Below are positions 18,481 to 26,654 of a DNA stretch of 26,654 nt, in pieces. This DNA is from Fragilaria crotonensis (Eukaryota > Bacillariophyta > Fragilariophyceae > Fragilariales > Fragilariaceae). Both the position numbers and the translations under genes were made by a program. The notes under the pieces are model-generated. The model did not search any database. It saw only the letters and a list, made by a program, of their open reading frames with translations, and was not told the DNA's origin. Where the stretch lies: NCBI GenBank assembly GCA_022925895.1, contig JAKSYS010000767.1, positions 1 to 26,654 on the forward strand, in the 5' to 3' direction. Position 1 is the first letter of the stretch; each line of letters begins with the position of its first letter.

Positions 18481-19550
18481 ATGGCTCCTATCAAAGCTCT
18501 CGCCGCTCTTGCTCTCACTGTCGGCGGTGCATCCGCCTTCGCCCCTGCCTCCTTCTCGAAGGTGGCTGCCACAAGGTAGGAAGACAAGTTCGAGTTCATT
18601 GTCTCAAAATCGACGATTTCAGTTGCGGTGCATATTTTCTTTCCGCAAGTTGAGGTCGGAGGATACGTTGGTTGTACACCGATAGTACTAATGCTACTTG
18701 GCGCTACGGTAGTTGAAAAGATCGCGAGAAATTATTTGTCACGTGTGATGTCCCGTACACCCGTCTGCTCTTGGTTCCTCGTAGTGCGCACTCCTCCATG
18801 ATGGACGACGGCGGCGTTACTGCAACCCAATAGCGAGGCGATCGAATCCTTGAAATCCGCCTCTCACAACGTTAGGCCTCAACTTCTCTGTCGTTTTGCG
18901 TCTTGCACACCTTCAAAACTGTGTTGCTCACCTAAATTACTGTGATCGGGACCACTTACAGCACGTCGTTGGATGTCAAGGCGGACTTCGCCCCTTTCGA
19001 CTATGAATCTGCCACCAGTGATTTTGACAACCAATTCCCACAGTTTGCCAAGTGGGGATGGGGACCATCTGTCCATGCGGAGAAGTGGAACGGACGCCAC
19101 GCCATGTTCGGATGGTTCTTCATTTGTGCCACGGCTTACTTCAAGGGTCACGGACTCATCCCCGACGCTGATGTGGCGTTGGACTTCAAAGAGTGGGGAA
19201 CGCTTGCGACTATCTCAGGAAAGGAAACCATCACGAATGAGCGTGCCCTGATCCTTATTGCCAATGTCCATTTCTTCGGAGTCTCGCTTCTTTCGACCAT
19301 CTCTCCGCTTCCCTTCACTGACCCACTTCTTTTGGACCCATCCTCGCCTTCATACGATCGTGCCATTGCCCGCAACAGCGAGCCATTCGGTTACTTGCCT
19401 GCCCTGAAGCTCGGACTCACTGAGGAGGCCGAGGTCGTTAACGGACGTTTGGCTATGCTCGGAATCTTTGCGCTTCTCATTACCACTGCTATTGAGCAAA
19501 AGCCAATGCTTGATATTGTCAACGAGTGGGTCGGTGGTGCTTACTACTAA
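18481..19550 (+). CDS. LHC-superfamily three-helix antenna protein, RedCAP-like
   Basis: Exon 1 (18481-18575) and exon 2 (18962-19550) are joined by a 386-bp GT-AG intron that splits an AGC codon. The product is 227 residues. The N terminus is a signal peptide with the diatom plastid motif ASAFAP. Helix 1 contains EKWNGRHAMFGWFFICATAY and helix 3 contains EEAEVVNGRLAMLGIFALLI; both carry the Glu-x-x-Asn/His-Gly-Arg chlorophyll-binding signature of LHC proteins. Helix 2 is around ITNERALILIANVHFFGVSL. The long helix 2-3 loop with FGYLPALKLGLT and the divergence from ordinary FCPs point to RedCAP, a red-lineage LHC relative found with photosystem I in diatoms and red algae. LHC membership is firm and the RedCAP assignment is moderate. 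Confidence 0.9.
18576..18961 (+). other. Long intron in the antenna gene
   Basis: The 386-bp intron (donor GTAGGA, acceptor CTTACAG) lies just after the targeting sequence. It is over three times longer than the other confident introns here. The phase is correct and it contains no coding continuation. An internal ATTTCAG near 18620 is a possible alternative acceptor, but it leads to no open frame consistent with the protein. Confidence 0.8.
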
Positions 19551-19981
19551 ATAACGAATCACCATGCCAAAGGCGAAGAGTAGGTAACGATCTCGCTGCG
19601 CTCTAGCTAGATGTCATGCGACTGGTCAGCTAAATGAGCTCTGACTTGCTAGCAAACAAGTGTTTTCTCTGGATACCATTGTCGGCAATTCGTAGATTGA
19701 ATGATCCGTGTGGATCATGCCAAGCTGTGCCGTCTGTAGGTAAACTTCCAATCGACAATTGCATTCATGTTCGCCGCTACGTTTGCGCACAAGGGGAACG
19801 GACGGGGAGTGCGGACGCGGGAACTATCTACGGTAGACGTTGCATTGCCTTCATGCTTGATGAGTTGCGCTTTTCTATATCCATTTATCAGAGCTAAGTT
19901 ACCAGAAAGAACCCCCTACGAAGGACCGAAGCTTCTTGGCGACCACCACACCCTGTCTCGGAACAACCTGTCCTGTCACTC
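19551..19981. other. Intergenic between convergent genes
   Basis: This region holds the 3' flanks of the antenna gene and the coiled-coil gene. No motif-bearing ORF, repeat or RNA was seen. Confidence 0.5.
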
Positions 19982-20734
19982 TTATCGTCGTCGGTGCTTC
20001 AGGGGAGAAGTTGCCGGGCGTAACTGAGCAATGCTACTATCCTTACGCGCGTGCCTCACATGCGTCTGCATACTGTTGTCATCGGCATCACTTGTTTTGT
20101 GCACCTGGCTCCGACGAGAAAGTGTACCTCGCACGACTGGTACGTTCCTTAGTTTTCGAAAGTCAGCAACACCGTTTTCAGAGTGGTGAGTCAAGCCTGT
20201 TTTGCCACGGACTACGTTCTGATTGATAACCGAGGTCCTTTGGTGAAGTCCATCCTGCATAGATGCCCGACGAGAGCGATGCGAGAGCCTTGAACGCAAG
20301 TCTCTTCGGACTGGCCAATGATTTCCACACGTCGTATCTTCCTCGTTGTTTTCTCCTCCAGACGACTCGACCATGACCTGAATACACATCCGCAAGTGCT
20401 CCTTGTACTTTGCAGCTTCTCCTTGTGCAAGCTCCTTCTCAAGCAGTAAACATGAAACCTTTTCCTTCCCCTGTTTGACCTGCTTTCGCAAGGCGTTCAA
20501 TTCCAACTCCTTGTTCTCAAGGAGTAGCTTGAGACAGTCATGATCAGCTCTTGCGGACTCCAATTCAGACAAGGCTATTGCCGCTTCCACTTGAGAGGCT
20601 TGCTCTTGAATCGACAACACCGCCGGCATGATTCGCTCCGCAATAACGAAATCGTCCGAGTCGGCGATGCCATGCAAGCCATCGGCACAAACGAAGACAA
20701 ATGGAGTTTCGTCTGCACTGTCAGAGGACATCAT
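19982..20734 (-). CDS. Coiled-coil hypothetical protein
   Basis: The single-exon ORF has 250 residues and starts at the first of two adjacent ATGs (MMSSDSAD). Residues 45-120 form a clear coiled coil (SELESARADHDCLKLLLENK, ELNALRKQVKQGKEKV). The C-terminal half is basic and rich in Arg, Ser and His (RSRLSHRSRRAS, PLKHRRR), probably disordered and possibly nuclear. No signal peptide or membrane helix is evident. A short acidic N terminus contains FVFVCADGLHG. No family is recognised. A TATA-like CTATAAAG on minus at 20789-20796 lies about 55 bases upstream, which supports this as a real gene. Confidence 0.7.
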   Translation of the reverse strand: MMSSDSADETPFVFVCADGLHGIADSDDFVIAERIMPAVLSIQEQASQVEAAIALSELESARADHDCLKLLLENKELELNALRKQVKQGKEKVSCLLLEKELAQGEAAKYKEHLRMCIQVMVESSGGENNEEDTTCGNHWPVRRDLRSRLSHRSRRASMQDGLHQRTSVINQNVVRGKTGLTHHSENGVADFRKLRNVPVVRGTLSRRSQVHKTSDADDNSMQTHVRHARKDSSIAQLRPATSPLKHRRR

Positions 20735-20788
20735 TTCTTGGTTCCGTGGGCGCGTCGCAAGTCGACGACGAATGGGTTGATCTTGAAA

Positions 20789-20796
20789 CTTTATAG
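20789..20796 (-). promoter_or_regulatory. Candidate TATA box of the coiled-coil gene
   Basis: CTATAAAG on the minus strand lies about 55 bases upstream of the ATG at 20734. The assignment rests on sequence and spacing only. Confidence 0.4.
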
Positions 20797-20830
20797 GAGA
20801 CTTGTGGTGATCCGACCAAGCATGGCAATC

Positions 20831-20853
20831 AAGTTCCTTAGGAGAAGGAACTT
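20831..20853. repeat. Perfect 9-bp hairpin
   Basis: AAGTTCCTT, loop AGGAG, AAGGAACTT. It is in intergenic sequence about 100 bases upstream of the minus-strand coiled-coil gene. The function is unknown. Confidence 0.6.
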
Positions 20854-21491
20854 AAGTGTTGGTATTGTCCTCGACGATGTTGATGTCAGTCAGTCGAAGT
20901 CGTGCAGTCCAGTAGATCAAGTTTGTAATCCAATAGGGAACATCTTCGCTGGGTTGATGCAAACTGACATCTCCGTTACAATTTCGCAATTCTCGGAGTT
21001 GTCTCAGTCGTTGATTCCAACGGCGAATCGCTGGTGACCATGGGACCGTTGATGCGGAACCGTAATCATGGTGCGTGAGGAGCACAAAAAACGACCGCCT
21101 ATATTCTAGAATTACCGTAGTTCGCTACTCGAAGGCATACGCCTATAAACATCTTGACATTTCTTATTTTTGATGTCGTAGTCATCGACATACTGAATAT
21201 GCAAATGTAACACAGCGAATCTACAAATGGCTCTCGTATCAATTTACCGCACGCGCCATCGGTCTCCCGATGAGACGTCCTCAAAAGCATGATGTCAAAC
21301 AAGGGTATACATATATATATGCATTTGTTGTTCATGTCATACATGTATTTACAATGGCACACTACGTAAATAGCACATCGTACGAGTACATCATACTACA
21401 GCACAATATAATGAATTTTCGAATGATTAGATATTTACCCTAATCGTCGCTATCAGCAATCTGCTATCTTCACTCTTACCAACATTGGATT

Positions 21492-24400
21492 ATGACTGAG
21501 GAGCCTCCATCTCCTGAAGAAGCGGTCGTGGCGTCCCCTGGAGCTGTTGGGGAAGGCGACCCTCATGTTGACGACAACGCAATCAACATAGAACCCGCAG
21601 CCGTTGATCCGAATGTTGCAGTCACACGACCTAAGCTCACCCTAAGCTTTGAAAACCTAACTGTCCACGTTCCCGGGGAAAGGGGATCATGCTGCAATTG
21701 TCTTCAAAATCCAATTAAGAACTTCCTTCAAGAATATGTGGGGATGTCCCTCGAAGAAAGGAATCCATTCTATGCACTTAATGACGTTTCCGGAGTCGTG
21801 TCCTCCGGTGAAATGTGCCTCATCTTGGGCGTGAACGAGACTAGCAAATCTACTCTCCTTCGTGCACTCTCGGGGCGATTAAACGAACACGATGAGTTAC
21901 AAGGAACTATTGCATTGAATGGAATGCCCCTCTCGGTCCAAAATGCACAGGGGTGGCGCAGGTTGACCCCTTATGTCAGCGCTTCGGATTCGAGTCATTG
22001 TCCTGTCCTTACAGTTCGCGAAACACTCAGCTTTGCTGCTGACTGTGTTTCCGCGGACGGACAAACCGCACACCGTGTTGATCGTGTATTGGAACTTCTT
22101 GGATTGGATCATGTTGGCGACACTGTGGTTGGCGACGAGAACTTGCGCGGAGTATCGGGTGGCCAGAAACGTCGTGTCACTGTGGGCGAAATGATGATGG
22201 ATACTCAGAACACAGCCTTTTTCTGCTTTGAGAACATAACAGACGGTCTTGCTTCGACTGATTCATTGTCTTTGATTAGCCATTTGAAACGAGCGTGCAA
22301 GGGGTTAAACCTGGGCGGCATTGTATCCCTGTCGCAACCATCGGATGAAATAGTGGAGCTCTTTGACAAGGTTTTGGTGCTTGGTGCAAACGGTGACATG
22401 TCTTACTTTGGATCCATTGACAGGAGAGTCTTGAAGGATATTTTTCTAGATTCTGACAATGAGGATACTCCTGGCAGTCTGTCCGATCTTGTCTTGGGAA
22501 AGTCTTTGACCGATGCAGACGGCAGGGTATCCAAAGAAGAGGAAGTCCGCCTCAAATTTCGAGAGACACCTTTCTTCCAAGACATTGCAACGCAATTGAT
22601 TAGCATACGCAACAATTATAAGCCAGGAGACAACCTTGCGGACCTGTTGCCGCCTACCAAGTACTCAACCTCTGGTTGGCATCAGTTTCAAGTTATTTGT
22701 CGCCGTCGGCTCAAGCTGATTGCTCGAAATGCAGTAACCTACACTCGGGTTGGAATTGCCATTCTCTTCGGTATAATTATCGGATCGCTCTTTGGGGATT
22801 TGAATCAAGATATCGTGGGATCTCTCAGCAGGACTGGTTACCTCTTTTTGAACTCCTTTCTCGTACTCATGCTGTCGTCGGCTGTTGTCCTGCCAGAAGG
22901 ATTTCGCCAGAGAACGACGCTGTTCAAACATCGCTCGGCTGAATTCTTTTCCGGCCGTATTGCTTACCTGCTCAAGTACTGATGGATATCCACTTGCCGT
23001 TTTGGAGGCCTTAATTCTGGCAAGCATTTCGTATTTCTGGGTTGATATGAATCCAGGGTTGCCAACTTCTTCTACTTTGCCGGAAGTTTGATCGGACTTG
23101 AGTTTGTTGGACAGGCCTTTGGGCGACTTTTATGTGCAACTTTCCGAAAACAGGTATCTGCCAACGCCATGTCAACTGTTGTCATCATCGGTTGGGGAAC
23201 TGTGGCTGGATTTATGCCCACCTATGGCGGCATCCCATGGATTCTTCGATGGCTCTCGTGGGTAACTCCTGTTTCCTACGCATTCGAAGGCATGATGCTG
23301 AACGAGTTCGCCGGAAGAGAGCTGTTTGCTTTTGTGGGCGGCGGTCCTGATGGTGTTGCCATTGGTTCATTGACAGGCGATGACTGGCTAAGTATCTTTA
23401 GTTTGCCTCGCGTTGACTGGGGTGCCTACGCTGACATCAAGGCATTGAACCTGTGCATGCTTTTCATCCTGGCTATTGTTGCAGATCTCTTTGGACTTTA
23501 CTACGTCGAGGTAACGCGATCTTGGTATCACAACCAGACTCGCCGCCCCCAATCATGCGTTAAATCTCTTGAGATGACAGCGAGCCAGGGCCTTGAGTCG
23601 TTGCCATCTCCACAGGCGCAAGCAACGCGCTCCCACAAACACACAAGGGCATGATAGCTGGCCAATGGTCTTGGCCGTTCGTGATCTTTGCTATCATGTC
23701 CCTGGCACGCAGAAATCTCGCTTGACTTGCAAATCTTTGATGGGGCCATTCTTGGTCCGACTGTCAGGGGCTAGCACAGAGGAAGTCTCCTCCGGCATGA
23801 GCGAACTCACTTTGTTGAACTCTGTGAATGCTCGTTTCACCCGATCACGCATGTGTGCGCTTATGGGAAGCAGGTAAGGCATAAGTCGGCCTCAGGATCT
23901 CGCTATCATCATCTAACAATTGCCGCTCTTTCAGTGGTGCTGGAAAAACGACACTTCTCGATGTTATTGCTGGCTATAAAACTGGTGGGAGAATCACTGG
24001 CGACATCATTATTGATGGACAGCCGAAACAAGCCAGTCTTTGGAAGAAGATCAGCGGCTATGCCGAACAGAACGACATCTTGAATCCTTACTTATCCACG
24101 CTGGAAACACTTCGCTTCACAGCTAATTGTCGTCTATCCCGCGAAGTGAAAAGGGACGAGATTATCAGCCGAGTCGTTGACTTGATGGATCTCAAGCAAT
24201 GGCTGGACATGGTTGTAGGTCGTGAATTAGAAGGCGAAGGTCTGCCAAAACATGCTCGAAAGAGGTTGACTATTGCGATTCAACTCGTCGTCCAGCCTCG
24301 TATCTTGTTCTTGGATGAACCTACAACTGGATTGGACAGCAATGCAGCAGCCTTAGTTGTGCAGGCCATTCGCCGCGCAACAGATGCTCTCGGGCTCATT

Positions 24401-26143
24401 ACCTTGGCGACAATTCACCAACCTTCCAACCTTATTTGGGATGCGTTTGACGACTTGCTGCTGCTTTCCAAGGGCGGTCGTGTTGCGTACATGGGAGAGA
24501 TGGGGTTGAAGTCCCAGACTGTCTTGTCCCACTTTTCCACGCTAGGAAAGAGGCAAGCTCCAGAATCGTGCAACCCAGCAGACTTTGTACTTATGGCCTT
24601 AACATCCGCAGATCCTGATGAAGCTGTTGCCGCCTTTGAGGGAACCACTCAACACGAAGAGTTGACAATTGCGGTCGAAAACGATCTGAAGGGGAATGCA
24701 ACTGCCGTCCCGCAACATGAGATTCATACCTCCAAGCCCAACTCCTCCTTGATCGAGATTATGCTTCTATCCAAACGCCATCTCATTACCCAATGGAGAA
24801 ACCCCAGCTATAGTTTCATGAGACTGATCTGCTCGGTTTTGGTTTCGTTTTACATGGGCGTTGTCTTCTACGGCGACAAGGGCACTATCACGGGTGCAAT
24901 TTTCTCGATTGGTTCCATATTTTTCGTTGTCTTTGTGCTCGTGATTCCCATGGCTGCCGCAGTCGTCCCTCTCATTGACGACAGGGCTGTGCTTTATCGT
25001 GAAACGGTATCAGGAACATACACTCGACTTGCGTACGGAATGGGATCCCTTATCGCCGATGTGCCATTTCATCTGCTCAACGGTATGCTAATGTTCGTCT
25101 TTTTCTACTTTGTGGTTGGGTTTCGCCTTGAAGGCCCGATAATGGGGTATTTCATCTTGATGATTGTCCTTGCGAATTGGGTCATCATGTCGATGGGTCA
25201 GCTCTTCGCTTTGGTCTCGCCAAATGAGGAGAGCGCCCATGGATGGCAGGTTTATCTGTGATTTTGAGTGTCATCCTGATGGGGTTCCTAATCACTGTTA
25301 CCGCTATGCCTGCTGGATGGGTTTGGGCGTATTGGGCGAATCTCTTTCGTTACATCTTGCAAGGCTTGGTGACCAATGAACTCGCTGGAAACACGTATAC
25401 AATTGACCTTGATTTGAGTGGGTTTTCCCGGAAAGGTCTACTAACTACAAACCTTACAAACCTTGTCTTGTTTTGCGCCAGGGGCTGACGGTTTCAGCAA
25501 TGCATCAAGAGGTGCAGCAACATTGGTGTCGCTTATTGGCGCAGCTGGAAATGGCACTAATAGTCAGAGCGCAGTTGGAGACGTTCGAACGTTGGTGTCC
25601 TGCATTGTGGACAACGAATGCATGCAAAATCCGCCGTTGAGTACGATGCTTTGTTTTACTGGCTTCAGACCGCCCTGCAAAGATGCCTTTGATGCGGCTG
25701 TCGCAAGTCTTCCCCTATCGATGATAACGGAATGCTTTGCGCCTTCTTTTGGAGGAAACGCAACCATAGGGTCAGGAAATACAATTGACGGTACTCCCAG
25801 CGATTTCTCCACAGCCGCTTTTGAGGAGATGGGCAGAAACCTCCCAATGGAAGTTGCTTCTGTGCCTGATCAACGCGTTTCTCCTCCTGTGGTTGAAAAC
25901 ACCATTCAATTCATCTTAAGCCACTCCAATGTTATCTTGATTGTGATTGATATCATCAGGAACGGGATTACCCTGCCCGGGGAAGTTATTCTCTTCTTCT
26001 TTGGCTGGGCCGATTTCGACGATGGTTCTTTGCAGGCAAACACGAAGTGGAACTATTGTGTCACCGCAGTTGTCGGATTCTTGCTTGGCATTGAGATATT
26101 GAAGCTGGTTGCCATTCGCTTCATAGTGTGGACGAAACGTTAA
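21492..26143 (+). CDS. Full-length PDR/ABCG-type ABC transporter, frame disrupted
   Basis: The layout is NBD1-TMD1-NBD2-TMD2, about 1,491 residues once frame breaks are allowed for, which is normal for the PDR family. Exons are 21492-23510, 23581-23873, 23935-25435 and 25482-26143; the last junction is uncertain. NBD1 has GVNETSKST (113-121), VSGGQKRR (221-228), FENITDGLAS in place of Walker B and D-loop, and SQP as the switch. TMD1 includes ARNAVTYTRVGIAILFG and WVTPVSYAFEGMMLNEF. NBD2 has GSSGAGKTT split by an intron, LPKHARKRLTIA, ILFLDEPTTGLDS and TIHQPS. TMD2 ends with MAGLSV, WAYWANLFRYILQGLVTNEL. The frame shifts by one base near 22975, back near 23060, and again near 25239, where conserved membrane sequence runs through both frames. 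It exports lipophilic compounds or lipids by family. It is either a young pseudogene or carries assembly indels. Confidence 0.85.
23511..23580 (+). other. ABC transporter intron 1
   Basis: The 70-bp intron has donor GTAACG and acceptor GATGACAG, phase 0. It moves from the TMD1 frame (LFGLYYVE) to the frame that reads into WPMVLAVRDLCYHVPG of NBD2. It explains that frame change without an indel. Confidence 0.75.
23874..23934 (+). other. ABC transporter intron 2, inside Walker A of NBD2
   Basis: The 61-bp intron has donor GTAAGG and acceptor CTTTCAG. It splits an AGT codon inside GSSGAGKTT and recreates a perfect Walker A, which makes it certain. Confidence 0.92.
25436..25481 (+). other. Candidate 46-bp intron or frameshift near the TMD2 extracellular loop
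   Basis: GTCTAC..CGCCAG spliced in phase gives SGFSRKGADGFSNAS and links the two frames. A TACTAAC branch-like site lies 37 bases before the acceptor but only 9 bases from the donor, which is tight. A one-base indel is the alternative. Confidence 0.4.
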
Positions 26144-26654
26144 ATGGTGTCCATTGCAGTGAGGCTTGTTGTTACCATGCACTTGTGCGAGACCCACCTG
26201 CAACACCGGCTTTTGCCAAAATCGCTTAAGAGTTAAGAGTAGCTGTCGACTAATTTCATGGTTGAATCTTAACTTTTAAACTGACACAAGACATAACAAG
26301 CCTCTACAACTACCTGGTAGTCGGAATCGATCTAGTCAGGACGTCGGGACGACGTGGGTCGGATTTCCCGCTTTAGGCCAATGAATTAGTTGCAGTAAGC
26401 ATAGTGTTGGAATGTTGGAGCATTCATCAATCGTCCCATCTATTGCACACTTCGCTCACTCACTGTAGTACCCCAGTTATGAATACATACATTCGACTCA
26501 TGTATTGAAAGACATTCTCATCAGAATCGTGGTCATATGTACCTGGTACAAGTAATCTATTACTACTAGCTATTATGTACAATGTACAAGTACCCGTACG
26601 AGTCATAAGACGTTGATTTGCATTTACTCAACGTCAAACTACGATGAACAACTT
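26144..26654. other. Gene-free 3' flank
   Basis: This is downstream of the transporter. No ORF with motifs, RNA or element end was seen. Short dyads such as GTACAATGTAC near 26577 are probably chance. Confidence 0.5.

Larger units (their letters stand above)
20735..21491. other. Divergent intergenic region
   Basis: This separates the coiled-coil gene (minus) from the ABC transporter gene (plus). It holds a TATA-like CTATAAAG for the minus gene (20789-20796), a perfect hairpin at 20831-20853 and an AT-rich (AT)n tract near 21307-21320. ACAATATAATG near 21402 is a weak TATA candidate for the plus gene. No credible ORF was seen. Confidence 0.5.

Noticed and set aside
22940..23070. Intron as the cause of the double frame change in TMD1
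   Set aside because: No GT-AG pair fits without deleting conserved membrane sequence that is readable in the shifted frame.
23511..23654. Frameshift between TMD1 and NBD2 of the transporter
   Set aside because: A 70-bp GT-AG intron (23511-23580) restores the frame exactly, so no indel is needed.

Overview
The window is nuclear DNA from a diatom or a close photosynthetic stramenopile. The evidence is a thylakoid antenna protein with a signal peptide and an ASAFAP-type plastid targeting motif, a second plastid protein with an ASAYSAP motif and a lumenal transfer peptide, spliceosomal GT-AG introns mostly of 61-107 bp, and PIF/Harbinger transposons. No rRNA, tRNA, CRISPR array or bacterial operon structure was seen.

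Layout. Bases 1-8300 are repeat-rich. A 5,014-bp Harbinger element (375-5388) has imperfect terminal inverted repeats of 87 and 74 bp and a TCA target-site duplication. It carries two convergent genes, an accessory ORF1 and a DDE transposase, separated by a GAGTAC-type minisatellite. The transposase reads through only if two single-base insertions, each in a homopolymer run, are discounted. The element sits between two diverged direct repeats, and the left repeat is also interrupted by a 160-bp MITE. A decayed second Harbinger transposase (about 5830-6400) and further small repeats follow. Bases 8304-11361 hold a four-exon LETM1-type mitochondrial cation-exchanger gene with paired EF-hands. 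Bases 11836-15986 on the minus strand hold two large ORFs that a 41-bp intron would join into one unrecognised 1,369-residue protein. Bases 16000-17590 are gene-free and hold a second, diverged copy of the same MITE family.

Bases 17593-19550 hold a divergent plastid pair. On the minus strand is a predicted thylakoid-lumen protein with a C-terminal WW-like motif. On the plus strand is a three-helix LHC-superfamily protein that resembles RedCAP. They share a 249-bp intergenic promoter. A coiled-coil hypothetical gene (19982-20734, minus) follows. Then comes a full-size PDR/ABCG transporter gene (21492-26143) with two or three introns, about three single-base frame disruptions, and one intact plus one degenerate nucleotide-binding domain.

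The most unusual points are the lumenal WW-like protein that shares a promoter with an antenna gene, the MITE family carrying paired TGACGTCA sites, the nested history of the Harbinger insertion with its 73-bp palindrome and internal dyad-repeat array, and the candidate 41-bp and 46-bp introns. I did not find a clearly new multi-gene system. Protein identities rest on recognised motifs, because no searches could be run.
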